Below are positions 28,411-37,797 of a stretch of 64,000 nucleotides of DNA, one piece after another. Source of the stretch: an uncultured Coriobacteriaceae bacterium (GTDB lineage: Bacteria > Actinomycetota > Coriobacteriia > Coriobacteriales > Coriobacteriaceae). The translations under genes and the position numbers were made by a program. Within the stretch, counting starts at the first letter, position 1; every line of letters starts with the position of its first letter. The stretch lies in assembly GCA_944322305.1 (NCBI GenBank), contig CALUOP010000002.1, positions 1 to 64,000 on the forward strand, written 5' to 3'. A model generated the notes under the pieces. It had not been told where the DNA came from, searched no databases, and saw nothing but the letters and a program-made list of their open reading frames with translations.

Positions 28411-28461
28411 GGGACCTCCTTTGGTTGCGGCGTGCAGCGGGCGGCGGGCCAACGCAAGGCC

Positions 28462-28522
28462 TAACATAAGTTAGCCAGTTAAAACTTTTAGTGACTATAC
28501 GGCAGCGCACAACAAGAGTAAA
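28462..28522 (-). promoter_or_regulatory. Promoter of the DUF3793-flavodoxin genes with palindromic leader motif
   Basis: On the minus strand TTTACT (28522-28517), 17 bases, then TATAGT (28499-28494) make a good promoter. About 20 bases past the start point lies CTAACATAAGTTAG, a palindrome with 5-bp arms. It shares AAGTTAG with the feoAB upstream region. The rest of 28523-28921 shows nothing recognisable. Confidence 0.45.
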
Positions 28523-28921
28523 CCGCATCTAACAAATCTGAAACGAAGCCAAGCAGACTTGGGCTGCGGGCCGTGTGCCCGCCCGCGCGTCGCCCGCCTG
28601 ACGGCGTTGGCGCGCTGTGGGGCCGTATTGTGCGTTGCACACCCTGCTACCTGCGAAAAGCAACTGCTGGGCGCTTTTCGGTTGCGAGAAAACCGCAGAA
28701 ATGCAGCCCGCCGGTTGGTAGAGGAGCATGCGGCGTTCGCGTAATCTCATGGGTGCCGGCACAAACAGAACGACACGACCGGGGCGTTGCCGCCCGTCCG
28801 GATCGCGCCGCGCTCTGCCCGCGCCGATCGCCGCCTGCTCTGCACGCTCGCGTATACTGGTGCAGATGATGTGGCGCCCGCGCGCGGAGACCCGCGGCCG
28901 ACGCAACCAGAAAGGTCCGCC

Positions 28922-29962
28922 ATGAGCTTCCGCGAAAACCTTCAGCACCTGCGCGCCACGCGCAACATGACCCAGGAGCAGCTCGCCATGCTGCTCGGCG
29001 TTTCACGCCAGAGCGTTACCAAGTGGGAAGCTGCGAAAAGCTATCCCGAGATGGACAAGCTCCTCAAGCTCTGCCAGATATTCGAATGCAGCTTAGACGA
29101 CTTGGTCCAAGGCGACCTTACGGATCGCGCGCCCGAGCCTGCGGCTGCCGCTGTGCCCGCCGGGCCGCCCACCGACGTTTGCGGCTACGACGAGCACCAG
29201 CGCACGATGGCTTGGAAGGTTCCCACCGGCGTTGCCGCCATTCTCGTGGGCATCGCGATCGGCCTGTTCTTCGAGGGCGCGGTTGACCTTGCGTCGGTGG
29301 GTGTGCGCGACGGGCTGTTCGTCATCATCGTTCTCGCGGGCGTCCTGCTGGGGCTGGTGTTCCTCGTGCCGGCCGGCATGGAGCACACGGCCTTCCAGAA
29401 AGCGCATCCCTACGTGGAGGACTTCTACACCGAAGACGACCGCGCCCGTGCCCGCAAAGCGTTCTCAACGGGGCTGGTCGCGGGTATCGCGCTCATCTTC
29501 GTGGGCGTCGGCTTTTTCATCGTGCTCGGCGAGGACCGCGCGCTGGAAAACGTCGCCCTCTTTTTCCTGCTGCTCTTCATCGCGCTGGGCGTGTGGAACA
29601 TCATGCATTACGGCATGCTGCTCGGCCGCACCAACGTGGCGGAGTACAACCGCTCCGTAGGCGAGGAGCTCGAGATCGAGGACATCATGGAGGTACAGGT
29701 GCGCGACGAGATCCGCGAGGGGATGCTCGCCAGCAAGAAGAAGAACAAGAAGATCGGGGCCGTTTGCGGGGCCATCATGATCTTTGCCACGATCGTTGCC
29801 TTCGTGCTGCTGTTTGCGCCGGTGCTCACCTCGCCCGACCCGGACGCGTTCGACCCTGCCGGCACGTCGGCCATGTGGTTCTGGGTCGCCTGGCCCGTGG
29901 GCGGCATGCTTTGCGGCGTCGTCTCGCTGCTCGCCGAGGCGTTCACGTCGGACGAGAAGTAA
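28922..29962 (+). CDS. XRE-family helix-turn-helix protein with membrane domain
   Basis: This 346-residue protein has an XRE/Cro HTH at residues 5-62 (MTQEQLAMLLGVSRQSVTKWE) and a short linker. About six membrane helices follow between 95 and 340, with a charged cytoplasmic loop (EIEDIMEVQVRDEIREGMLASKK, about 245-270). Such proteins are membrane-tethered regulators whose signal may be envelope state. The ATG at 28922 has GAAAGG upstream. It could also be a self-contained regulator of a neighbouring export system, but no target is adjacent. Confidence 0.8.
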   Translation: MSFRENLQHLRATRNMTQEQLAMLLGVSRQSVTKWEAAKSYPEMDKLLKLCQIFECSLDDLVQGDLTDRAPEPAAAAVPAGPPTDVCGYDEHQRTMAWKVPTGVAAILVGIAIGLFFEGAVDLASVGVRDGLFVIIVLAGVLLGLVFLVPAGMEHTAFQKAHPYVEDFYTEDDRARARKAFSTGLVAGIALIFVGVGFFIVLGEDRALENVALFFLLLFIALGVWNIMHYGMLLGRTNVAEYNRSVGEELEIEDIMEVQVRDEIREGMLASKKKNKKIGAVCGAIMIFATIVAFVLLFAPVLTSPDPDAFDPAGTSAMWFWVAWPVGGMLCGVVSLLAEAFTSDEK

Positions 29963-30203
29963 GCGTCGGCCGCAGGGCCCGCCTCGCTTGCGGGTGCAGA
30001 CTGGGGGGGTTGTCGGCAGGGGGCGCGGACGGCCGCGCTTGTTGTCCGGATTGTGATGAACGTGAAGGCCCTGCTGCCTCGCTGCCTGCGGGCGTGTTGC
30101 AGGCATGGAAATAGCCCGCATGGGGTATCATGGCCACACCGTGTTCGCCGTTGCGCCCGGTGCCGCGCCCGATGCGCGCCCGAGCCCCGGCCAGGAGGTT
30201 TCC

Positions 30204-30902
30204 ATGAACGAGCTCAACCAGTACCAGGGCCCCGTTGCCGAGGAGCCGCGCTTGCGCGCGGGCGGCAAGCTGCTTTCGGCGCGCGCCTACAACGCGCTGC
30301 TCGCCGGGCTCATCCTTGTGTCGTTTCTTGTGATGGGCGTCTGCGCCCAGTGGAGCAGCACGCCGGAGTTTCTGCGGACGGTCGGCCAAAACGCCCTTGG
30401 CTTCACCGTGGGCACGTTGGTCGGCACGTTTGGAGGGCTCATCGCCATGCGCGTGGGGCGCTCTAAGGAGAGCCTGGGCATCAGCTTGGTAGGTTACGCG
30501 GTCTTTACCGTGACGTTTGGCTTCACCACGTCCATGGCGCTTGCGGCGTACTCGTTGGAGAGCATTTCCACGGCGCTTCTGGCCACGGCCGGCATCGTGG
30601 CGGTGTTCGGCGCGGCGGGGCTGGCGTTCCCGCGGTTCTTCGCGCGCATCCAAGGCGTGGTCGGCATCGGGTTGTTGGCGGTGATCGTGGTCGAGATGGT
30701 GCTCATGTTCATGGGCATCAGCCAGAACGTGACCGACATCGTGGTGATCGTGCTGTTCTGCGGCTTCATCGGCTACGACGTGTACCGCGCCTCGACCGAC
30801 GTTCCCACGGTCGCCAACGCGCTGTGGTACGCGGTGGAGATGTTCCTCGACATCATCAACGTGTTCCTGCGCCTGCTGGCGCTGTTCGGCAACCGCGACT
30901 AA
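30204..30902 (+). CDS. Bax inhibitor-1/YccA-like membrane protein
   Basis: This 232-residue protein has about seven membrane helices and a cytoplasmic start. The family end motif is recognisable: CGFIGYDVYRASTDVP and then VEMFLDIINVFLRLLALFGNRD-like residues near the C-terminus. Bacterial members are thought to be proton-linked calcium leak channels or FtsH-interacting proteins. No role is assigned here. The ATG has AGGAGG seven bases upstream. It is a single gene with its own terminator. Confidence 0.87.
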   Translation: MNELNQYQGPVAEEPRLRAGGKLLSARAYNALLAGLILVSFLVMGVCAQWSSTPEFLRTVGQNALGFTVGTLVGTFGGLIAMRVGRSKESLGISLVGYAVFTVTFGFTTSMALAAYSLESISTALLATAGIVAVFGAAGLAFPRFFARIQGVVGIGLLAVIVVEMVLMFMGISQNVTDIVVIVLFCGFIGYDVYRASTDVPTVANALWYAVEMFLDIINVFLRLLALFGNRD

Positions 30903-30988
30903 GCGCGGCCCCACCGGCTGGCCTTCGGGTTTTGCCGGGTTGGGCAGCGCAACGCCATAGGGCTGCAACGCGCGTTCCGACAACGAAG

Positions 30989-31042
30989 AGCCTCCCCTTT
31001 TCCGGACAGGGCAACGAGCGTCCGAGAGAGGGGAGGCTTTCT
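30989..31042 (+). terminator. Terminator after the Bax-inhibitor-like gene
   Basis: AGCCTCCCC (30989-30997) pairs with GGGGAGGCT (31030-31038), with TCCGGA/TCCGA-type inner pairing, and is followed by TTTCTTG. Confidence 0.75.
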
Positions 31043-31157
31043 TGTTCGTCGACCGTCGGCTCAAACGCGAGCGGCTGCCTAGGGAGGGCGGTGCTGCGAC
31101 GGCGGGCGGAGGGGATGGCTCGGGGCGGTGTCGCGGCGTCAGGCGGACGGGGGTAAC

Positions 31158-31204
31158 CCCGGGCGGGTTCGTTTCATCTCGCGCGCACGCCCGGGCGCTT
31201 TTTT
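31158..31204 (+). terminator. Second hairpin with T-run before the coaX 3' end
   Basis: CCCGGGCG (31158-31165) pairs with CGCCCGGG (31188-31195), followed by CGC and six T residues. It may stop read-through toward the convergent coaX. Nothing else is seen in 30903-31213. Confidence 0.65.
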
Positions 31205-31213
31205 GCTGCGGGG

Positions 31214-32176
31214 TTAGCGTTGGTTTCTCATCCAGAGCAGGGCGAGCCCGCGCAGGGTGAGCGTGTCGTCAACCACGGCGCTGTGGCGCAGCAGGCGGGC
31301 GATGGTTTTCGCGCCGTCACCGGTGAGCACGATGGGGAAGGACTGTTCGGCCGCGTTGCCGCCGTCGGCGTCTGACGCGGCGAGGCCCTCTGCCGCCAGC
31401 TCTGCCAAGATGCCGTCAAGCAGGCCGTCGATGCGCGCAACCTCCCCCAGCACCAGGCCGGACTGCATGGCGGCGCGCGTGTTGCGGCCGATCACCTGCG
31501 CGGGGGCGCGCAGCTCGATCATGGGCAGGCGCGCCGCGGCCTCGGCAAGCGCGCGGGCGCCCAGCGCGACGCCGGGGGCGATAACCCCGCCGGCAAACGC
31601 GCCGCCGGCGTCAAGCACCTCGAAGGTGGTCGTGGTGCCCAGGTCGACGGCCACCGCCGGCGCGCCGTAGGTCTCGCGCAGGGCCACCACGTCGGCCACG
31701 CGGTCGGGTCCCACCTCAGAGGGGTCGTCGTAGCGCATGGGCACGCCGCTTTTGAGGCCGGGCCCCACTATGAGCGCCCGCGCCGCGCACGCGCGCCCGC
31801 AGGCGCTGCGCCACGCCGCCGTAACGGCAGGGATCACGCAGGAGAGGATGGCTCCGTCGAGGCGCGCCTCTGGCAACAGTCCGAGCGCGTGGCGGATCTG
31901 GATCAGCGCCTCGTCGGCGGTGACCGGCGAGCGCGTGGTGACCTCGCACGAGCCGAGAAGCTCCGGCGCGGGGACGGCGGCCTTCGCGGGGCCGCCCGCG
32001 CCGGCGTTCGCAGGGACGCGGAGGGCGCCCGCGCTGCCGTCGCCGTCGGAGGTTCCGCGGCCGGAGCGCGTATCGCCCACGGCGAACAGGCCGAAGCGCG
32101 TAGTGGTGTTGCCAATGTCTACGCACAGCACGTGCTTCTCGCCCATGATGGGTGCCGTCTCGCCTCTCTCGGCCAT
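31214..32176 (-). CDS. coaX: Type III pantothenate kinase
   Basis: This 320-residue ASKHA-fold kinase makes 4-phosphopantothenate for coenzyme A. Motifs are CVDIGNTTTRFGLF near the N-terminus, the pantothenate/phosphate segment DDPSEVGPDRVADVVAL, the second phosphate loop VDLGTTTTFEVLD, GGVIAPGVALGARAL and the adenosine motif VLTGDGAKTI. It is somewhat long owing to Ala/Gly-rich insertions at about 40-70 and 270-285. The ATG at 32176 has GGAGG five bases upstream. It is divergent from the OPT transporter. Confidence 0.93.
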   Translation of the reverse strand: MAERGETAPIMGEKHVLCVDIGNTTTRFGLFAVGDTRSGRGTSDGDGSAGALRVPANAGAGGPAKAAVPAPELLGSCEVTTRSPVTADEALIQIRHALGLLPEARLDGAILSCVIPAVTAAWRSACGRACAARALIVGPGLKSGVPMRYDDPSEVGPDRVADVVALRETYGAPAVAVDLGTTTTFEVLDAGGAFAGGVIAPGVALGARALAEAAARLPMIELRAPAQVIGRNTRAAMQSGLVLGEVARIDGLLDGILAELAAEGLAASDADGGNAAEQSFPIVLTGDGAKTIARLLRHSAVVDDTLTLRGLALLWMRNQR

Positions 32177-32349
32177 ATGCTCCTCCGCTTCTGCTGGGCT
32201 CCCGCCTCTGCGGCCGTTTTAGGTGCGCCGGCCTTGCGCGTTCCCTGTTATCTTTAGCCGCGCGCGCCTTGCCCTGCATTATACTGAACGGACTGCCGTA
32301 ACCCGACTCCCCGACCAAGAGGGGGAGCGGATATACGAAGGAGAACAAC

Positions 32350-34221
32350 ATGAGCAAGGCAAGCAGCCGCGCAGGTCTGCGCGGGCAGCTTTCTGTGGCC
32401 GGTGTCGCTATCGGCTGCGTGGGCTGCGTCATCATCACCGCGTCCTCGGTGTACACCGCCCTGAAGATGGGCGCGCTGCCGTGGCCGACCATCTTCACCT
32501 CGCTCACCGCGTTGGTGCTGCTGCGCGCGGTGGGCCGCACGAACCTCAACGAAGCGAATATCACGCAGGTCGTCATGTCGGCCGGCTCCATGGTGGCCGG
32601 CGGCTTGGCGTTTACCATCCCCGGTATCTGGATTTTGCATGCGGCGGGCGGCGGTGCCGACGCCGGCGGCGAGGCGGTGAGCTGGCCCGAGATGCTTGCC
32701 GTGGCGCTGGCGGGCACGCTTCTGGGCTTGGTGTGCACGGCGCTGATCCGCCGCCACTTTGTGGACGAGTCCGACCTGGAGTACCCCATCGGCACTGCCG
32801 CAGCCGAGACGCTGCTGGCCAGCCACGCGGGCGGCTCAACCGGGCGCAAGCTCTTTGGCTCCATGGCGGCGGCGGGCGTCTGGACCGTGGCGCGCGACGT
32901 GCTCGGGTGGATCCCGTCCATGGTGGCGCAGCTGCCGCTGCCCGGCGTGGCCTTTGGCGTGCAGCTTTCGCCCATGCGGCTGGCCATCGGCTTTTTGGTG
33001 GGCGGGCGCTCCATTGCGTTTTGGTTTGCCGGCGCGGTGTTGGCGGCGTTTGGCATTACGTTGGGCGGCACTGCGCTGGGGCTGTGGGACACGGCGGGCG
33101 CGCAGGGCGTGGTGTCCAGCTTGGGCATGGGCCTCATGATGGGATCGGGCGCGGGCGTTGTGGTGAAAGACGTGATCTGGCCCGCGTTGCGCTCCCATGC
33201 CCTTTCTGGTGCAAAGCTTCGAGTTAAAGTGCGAACGACTCATGGTGTGCCGAGTAGACCGCAGCATCTTGCGAACATAACCCCAGGTAATGAGGTTGCC
33301 GATTCCAGGGCTACTGACAGGGAGCCCGGCGATGTGCACTTTAACCCGGAGGTTTGGCAGCGCGGCCGGAATCAAAGGCGGCGGACGGGCGTTTCGCCCG
33401 CCCAACGCCGCGCGTCCCGCTTCCTCGACGCCTTCTCGCGCGCGGACGCGGGGGTGCTTGCCTTCATGGCCGCCGCCGCGGCGCTCATCGCCTGCGTTGT
33501 CTTGGGGTTGGGGCCGGTGGTGAGCGTGGTCATCGTGCTGATGGCGTTTGTGACCGCGGTGATGAGCGCCCAGTCGGTGGGGCAGTCGGGTATCGACCCC
33601 ATGGAGATCTTCGGCCTCATCGTGCTGCTGTTCGTGGCGGCGTTTGCCCAAGTCACGCGCGTGCAGCTGTTCTTTGTCGCCGGCATCGTGGCGGTGGCGT
33701 GCGGCTTGGCCGGCGACGTCATGAGCGACTTCAAAACCGGCCAGATCATCGGCACCAACCCGCGCGCGCTGTGGTTGGGCCAGGTGGTGGGCGCGCTGCT
33801 CGGCGCGGTGGTTGCCGTGGCGGTGCTGGTGGCGCTGGTGGCGGCCTACGGCACCGACGCGTTCGGTGGCGACGGCACCTTCGTGGCGGCGCAAGCCGAG
33901 GTGGTGGCGACCATGGTGGCCGGCGTGCCGAGCGTGCCGGCGTTTGCGCTGGGCCTTGGGGCCGGCGCGGTGCTGTACTGCGCGGGCATCCCCGCCATGA
34001 TGCTGGGGCTCGGCGTGTACCTGCCGTTTTACATGAGCCTCTCGGCCGCGCTCGGCGCCGTGGTGCGCTGGGCGTACGACCGCGCCTGCGCGGCGCGCGG
34101 CACCGAGGCCCAGGCGGCCGAGGAAACCGGCGTGGTGGTGGCAAGCGGCCTGTTGGGCGGCGAGTCCGTCATCGGCGTGATCGTGGCCTTTGCCAGCGTG
34201 GCCGCAGGGCTGATGGGCTAG
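32350..34221 (+). CDS. OPT-family oligopeptide/metal-chelate transporter
   Basis: This 623-residue protein has about 14-16 membrane helices and belongs to the OPT superfamily. Signature stretches include SSVYTALKMGALPWPTIFTS near the N-terminus, EYPIGTAAAETLL, and in the second half DFKTGQIIGTNPRALWLGQ and GIPAMMLGLGVYLPFYM. It would import peptides or metal chelates, substrate unknown. A cytoplasmic loop at about 285-345 is encoded by DNA clearly poorer in G+C than the rest and is bounded by an inverted repeat (33223-33345). The ATG has AAGGAG upstream. Confidence 0.9.
   Translation: MSKASSRAGLRGQLSVAGVAIGCVGCVIITASSVYTALKMGALPWPTIFTSLTALVLLRAVGRTNLNEANITQVVMSAGSMVAGGLAFTIPGIWILHAAGGGADAGGEAVSWPEMLAVALAGTLLGLVCTALIRRHFVDESDLEYPIGTAAAETLLASHAGGSTGRKLFGSMAAAGVWTVARDVLGWIPSMVAQLPLPGVAFGVQLSPMRLAIGFLVGGRSIAFWFAGAVLAAFGITLGGTALGLWDTAGAQGVVSSLGMGLMMGSGAGVVVKDVIWPALRSHALSGAKLRVKVRTTHGVPSRPQHLANITPGNEVADSRATDREPGDVHFNPEVWQRGRNQRRRTGVSPAQRRASRFLDAFSRADAGVLAFMAAAAALIACVVLGLGPVVSVVIVLMAFVTAVMSAQSVGQSGIDPMEIFGLIVLLFVAAFAQVTRVQLFFVAGIVAVACGLAGDVMSDFKTGQIIGTNPRALWLGQVVGALLGAVVAVAVLVALVAAYGTDAFGGDGTFVAAQAEVVATMVAGVPSVPAFALGLGAGAVLYCAGIPAMMLGLGVYLPFYMSLSAALGAVVRWAYDRACAARGTEAQAAEETGVVVASGLLGGESVIGVIVAFASVAAGLMG
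33223..33345. repeat. In-frame low-GC segment bounded by GTTAAAGTGC inverted repeat
   Basis: GTTAAAGTGC (33223-33232) and its exact complement GCACTTTAAC (33336-33345) enclose a stretch with lower G+C than its surroundings. The total is 123 bases, exactly 41 codons, so the frame is kept. It codes a polar loop (KVRTTHGVPSRPQHL and following) in the OPT transporter. This looks like a small in-frame insertion. Confidence 0.45.
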
Positions 34222-34303
34222 CCGGCGTCGTATCCGTCTGCGCGTTCTTGTCCGGCGGGCGACAAGAGCCCTGCGGCGGTGACACATACGCAAAACTCTG
34301 TGC

Positions 34304-34336
34304 AAGCGGGCGGTCTTTACGGACCGCCCGCTTTTT
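34304..34336 (+). terminator. Terminator after the OPT gene
   Basis: AGCGGGCGGTC (34305-34315) pairs exactly with GACCGCCCGCT (34322-34332) and is followed by TTTT. The remaining gene-free DNA up to 34598 shows no other feature. Confidence 0.9.
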
Positions 34337-34598
34337 GCGCCGCAGGACGGGTGCCCGCGCAGAAAACCAGCCGGCGCGCGGCATCAGGCGAAGCCTTGGG
34401 CCAATGCGCTCGGGGCGCTTATCGCCCGGCCGGAGGTCTGGCGGCCGCGCCCGGCGGTGCTTCTCGCCCGCAGCTCGCAGCTGTAACGTCGGCGTAACAC
34501 TGCGGCCAAGGTTGCCAGCGCCTCTGCGCCGGGGTGTATGATGTTCCAATCCGTATACAGGACGGCCGGGCCTTGGGGCGCGGCGGAAGGAGCATAGC

Positions 34599-35642
34599 AT
34601 GGCGGTCGAGAAGAAGGACATCGACTGGGGCAGCCTCGGGTTCGCCTACCAGCCCACGGACTATAGCTACGTCTGCAACTACAAGAACGGCGCGTGGGAG
34701 GAGGGTGGCCTCACCACGGACCACACCCTCACGCTCTCCGAGTGCGCGGGCATTTTCCATTACTGCCAGGAGGTCTTCGAGGGCCTCAAGGCCTACACCA
34801 CCGAGGACGGCCGCATCGTATGCTTCCGCCCCGACCTCAACGCGTCTCGCATGGCCGACTCCGCCCGTCGCATCGTGATGCCGCCCTTCCCGGAGGACAA
34901 GTTCATCGAGGCCGTGAAGATGGTCGTCAAGGCCAACGAGGCCTGGGTGCCGCCGTTCGGCTCGGGCGCCACGCTCTACGTGCGCCCCTTCATGGTGGCA
35001 ACCGGCGAGGTCATCGGCGTCGCCCCGGCCGACGAGTACCAGTTCCGCATCCTCGTGACGCCCGTGGGCCCCTACTACTCCGGCGGCGTCAAGCCCGTGG
35101 CCGTGAAGGTGCCCGAGTACGACCGCGCCGCCCCGCACGGCACCGGCGCCATCAAGGCCGGCCTCAACTACGCCATGAGCCTCTATCCGAGCGTTCAGGC
35201 GCACGCCGAGGGCTTTGCCGACAACATGTTCCTGGATCCGCAGACCCACACCTATGTGGAGGAGTCCGGCGGCGCCAACTTCCTGTTCGTGGACAAGGAT
35301 GGCACGCTCGTGGTGCCGCAGAGCGCCACGAACTCCATCCTGCCTTCCATCACGCGCCGGAGCTTGGTGCAGGTGGCGCAAGACATGCTCGGCATGAAGG
35401 TTGTCGAGCGCCCGGTCAAGTTCGAGGAGGTTGCCGCGGGCGCCTTCACCGAGTGCGGCATGTGCGGCACCGCCGCGGTCATCAGCCCGGTGGGCAAGGT
35501 CGTCAACGGCGACGAGGAGATCGTCTTTGCCAGCGGCATGGACGAGGTCGGCCCCGTCATGAAGAAGCTGCGCGAGACCCTGACCGGCATCCAGTCCGGC
35601 GAGATCGCGGGCCCCGACGGCTGGATCGTCGAGATCGCGTAG
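34599..35642 (+). CDS. ilvE: Branched-chain amino acid aminotransferase
   Basis: This 347-residue fold-type IV PLP enzyme catalyses the last step of Leu/Ile/Val synthesis or the first step of their breakdown. Landmarks are FHYCQEVFEGLKAY, FRPDLNASRMADSARR, the PLP lysine in GAIKAGLNYAMSL near 187, and FLDPQTHTYVEESGGANFLF with the Glu that contacts the cofactor. SGMDEVGPVMKKLRETLTGIQ is at the C-terminus. This pattern is the larger BCAT group. The ATG has GGAAGGAG upstream. It is a single gene with terminators on both sides. Confidence 0.94.
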   Translation: MAVEKKDIDWGSLGFAYQPTDYSYVCNYKNGAWEEGGLTTDHTLTLSECAGIFHYCQEVFEGLKAYTTEDGRIVCFRPDLNASRMADSARRIVMPPFPEDKFIEAVKMVVKANEAWVPPFGSGATLYVRPFMVATGEVIGVAPADEYQFRILVTPVGPYYSGGVKPVAVKVPEYDRAAPHGTGAIKAGLNYAMSLYPSVQAHAEGFADNMFLDPQTHTYVEESGGANFLFVDKDGTLVVPQSATNSILPSITRRSLVQVAQDMLGMKVVERPVKFEEVAAGAFTECGMCGTAAVISPVGKVVNGDEEIVFASGMDEVGPVMKKLRETLTGIQSGEIAGPDGWIVEIA

Positions 35643-35674
35643 CGGTTGGTACGCGCATAGGCGGTACGCGCTGC

Positions 35675-35721
35675 AACGCGGCGGGCGGTGGGCGAGAAGC
35701 GCCCGCGCCCGCCGCGTTTTT
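35675..35721 (+). terminator. Terminator after ilvE
   Basis: ACGCGGCGGGC pairs with GCCCGCCGCGT around an inner GGGCG/CGCCC stem and is followed by TTTT. Confidence 0.85.
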
Positions 35722-35730
35722 GTGTCTGCC

Positions 35731-35765
35731 ACGGGTTGGTTGGGGACGTGTTCCAACCAACCCTG
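35731..35765. repeat. GGTTGGTTGGGGACG hairpin fragment
   Basis: GGGTTGGTTGG near 35734 is complementary to CCAACCAACCC near 35754 across a short loop containing GGACGTGTT. It is a compact member of the GGTTGGGGACGG intergenic family seen at 16.5 kb. Confidence 0.5.
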
Positions 35766-35824
35766 TTGTGCCCCGCGCGGGGTTTTCCATCCGTGCCCGG
35801 ATCCACGGTACGTCAACGGAGGCT

Positions 35825-36754
35825 TCAGACGACAGGGAGGGCGAGCTCGATCACGAGGTCGGCACCGTCCACGCGGGCCTCGGCCGTGCCGTCCATGGCG
35901 CCTACGAGCTTGGCCACGATGGCGAGCCCCAGCCCGTTGCCCTGGCCGGTGCGGGCGGCCTCAGCCTTGTAAAAGCGGTCGAAGAGCCGTGCGGCGTCGA
36001 TCTCGTCCGGCTCGGCCACGGGGTTGGAGAACCGCAGGGTCACCTGTGGGCGCGCGCCGTCGTTGTCGACGCGGAGACCCTGGGTGATGCGCGGAGCGCC
36101 AGCGCCGTAGCGCAGCGCGTTGCTCACGAGGTTGGTGAGCACGCGCGCAAGGGCCTCGGGATCGGCGAGCACCCGCACGTCCTCGTCGGCAAAGGAGAGC
36201 CGGGGCTCCCAGCCGCGCTCGGCAAACGCGGGGTAAAAGCTCAGCAGCACGTCGGCGAGGGCGGGGGCGAGCGCCACCGGCTCGCGCTCAAGCTTGAGCG
36301 AGGGGTCGCTGGCCTTGGCGTAGTCAAACAGCCCGTCTACCAGCGAACGCATGGCGTCCAGCCGCTCAACGGCCTGCGCGGTGTAGCGGCCGCGCTCGGC
36401 GGGGTCGGCGGCGCGCTCGGCAAGCTGCAGGTAGCCTTGGGCACCGGCGAGGGGCGTGCGGATGTCGTGCGAAAGCGAGGCCAGGTCTTCCTGGAAGGCG
36501 GCCTGGGCCCGCGCGTCGGCGGTGTGGCGCTCGCGCTCGCCCTCGAGCTCGGCGTTGACGCTGCTCGCCAGGGCGACAAGCCCGGGGCTGCGCATCTGCA
36601 GCGTGAGGCGCGCGTTGCTGGCAGGGTCGCGCTCGTTAAGCTCGGCGGCGATGCGCGCAAGCTCGCGGTCGTGGCGGATAAGCGCGGCGAGCGAGATGCC
36701 GGCAACCGCCGTGGCGGCAACGAGCAATATGAGCAAGCCGGTCGAGACGCTCAT
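35825..36754 (-). CDS. Sensor histidine kinase of an ABC-exporter locus
   Basis: This 309-residue kinase has one N-terminal membrane helix (about residues 5-26) and no sizeable external domain. HisKA with the phosphorylated His in SLSHDIRTPLAG is near 93. The ATPase domain shows N-box NLVSNALRYG near 208 and G-box GQGNGLGLAI. Intramembrane-type kinases of this shape usually sense through a partner transporter. It is the last gene of the run ATPase, three permeases, kinase. Its likely response regulator (41496-42401) is separated by the gdx insertion. The start at 36754 has AAAGGAG upstream. Confidence 0.9.
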   Translation of the reverse strand: MSVSTGLLILLVAATAVAGISLAALIRHDRELARIAAELNERDPASNARLTLQMRSPGLVALASSVNAELEGERERHTADARAQAAFQEDLASLSHDIRTPLAGAQGYLQLAERAADPAERGRYTAQAVERLDAMRSLVDGLFDYAKASDPSLKLEREPVALAPALADVLLSFYPAFAERGWEPRLSFADEDVRVLADPEALARVLTNLVSNALRYGAGAPRITQGLRVDNDGARPQVTLRFSNPVAEPDEIDAARLFDRFYKAEAARTGQGNGLGLAIVAKLVGAMDGTAEARVDGADLVIELALPVV

Positions 36755-36932
36755 GGGCTTCTCCTTTGCAGGGGGGGCGGCCAAGGGTTCGGCGCGGGGT
36801 TCGCGCGGCCGGTCAGGTTGAGTGGCCCCATTATCGGTCAAGACGCGGCAAGCGTGGCGCGCGAGTTGCCCTTGCGGTGCCGGAGGCGCTTGCGACGTTG
36901 CCGGCCCGGCTTCGCCGCAAGGCTGGCGAGCG

Positions 36933-37724
36933 TTACGCCACAGGGCGTCTGCGCAGGCAGAACAACGTGAGCGCCAGCGACGCCGCCAGCCAGCCAAGCG
37001 GCACGAGCAGCGCCTGCGCCAAGGCCGCGGGGTTGCCGAGCAGCTCGGCGGGGTATTTCAGAAGCCCGGCTATGGAGACCAGCAGGCACGACGCCACGGC
37101 GTTGGCGACGGGCGCCGCCACCGGCACGAACTGCGCGACAAGGCCCATAAACCCGCGCCACGAGGCGTCGAGAAGCCCGAGCGACCACGCAACGCCGAAC
37201 GCCATGGCAAGGCCCTCGAGGCCTGCGCCGACAGAAACGGCAAAGGGAAGCGCGGCGTAGCCGGCCGCGAAGAGGGCGACGCCAACGAAGCAGACGCCGA
37301 TTGCCGAGGGTGCGACCGGCGTCAGCGCAACGCCGAACGCGGCGCAGGCAACCGCGGTTGCGGCGAGCTGCAGAGCGCCGAGCGCGCCGGCGACCATGCC
37401 CAACACGGCTGCATGGGCCAACACGTAGCTTCGCTGCCAGCCCGGTCGGCAGGCGATGCTCTTGAGCGCCTGCCCGCGCTGCTCCTCGTTGGCGAGGCTC
37501 ACCGAGCAGACGGTTACCAGAAACGGCAGGATCGCATAGGCCCCAACGGTTGCAGGCGTAAGGTCAACGGCGGGCACCGCCTCGCTTGTCCCGGGGAAGA
37601 GGGCCGCAGAGGCGGCGGGAGCCACCACGGCCAAGGCGGTTCCGAAGGCAAACAGCACGGCGATCCAAAACACCTTGCGGCGCACAAGGCGGTACAGCTC
37701 GGCGCGTAGATAGGCGAGAAACAT
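36933..37724 (-). CDS. ABC-2 type permease (third of three)
   Basis: This 263-residue protein has six predicted membrane helices and opens with MFLAYLRAELYRLVRRKVFW, the start typical of lantibiotic-immunity-type EG permeases. The sequence after helix two (CSVSLANEEQRGQALKSIACRPGW) matches the cytoplasmic coupling region of its two neighbours (VASDYKNGSHKTMLAIPRAR). It would form the membrane channel with the other permeases and the ATPase at 39576-40559. AGGAGG precedes the ATG at 37724. The codon use and G+C are like its neighbours. Confidence 0.85.
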   Translation of the reverse strand: MFLAYLRAELYRLVRRKVFWIAVLFAFGTALAVVAPAASAALFPGTSEAVPAVDLTPATVGAYAILPFLVTVCSVSLANEEQRGQALKSIACRPGWQRSYVLAHAAVLGMVAGALGALQLAATAVACAAFGVALTPVAPSAIGVCFVGVALFAAGYAALPFAVSVGAGLEGLAMAFGVAWSLGLLDASWRGFMGLVAQFVPVAAPVANAVASCLLVSIAGLLKYPAELLGNPAALAQALLVPLGWLAASLALTLFCLRRRPVA

Positions 37725-37797
37725 AGCGTCCTCCTCAAACGGTCGGGAAACGGCGGGGCGACGTCCGCGCAGCGCGGCGGCGGTGACGCCTTGCGCC

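Noticed and set aside
31042-31260. Short forward gene after the Bax-inhibitor-like gene
   Set aside because: The frame overlaps a terminator and the end of coaX, and its translation is Arg/Gly-rich without a ribosome site.
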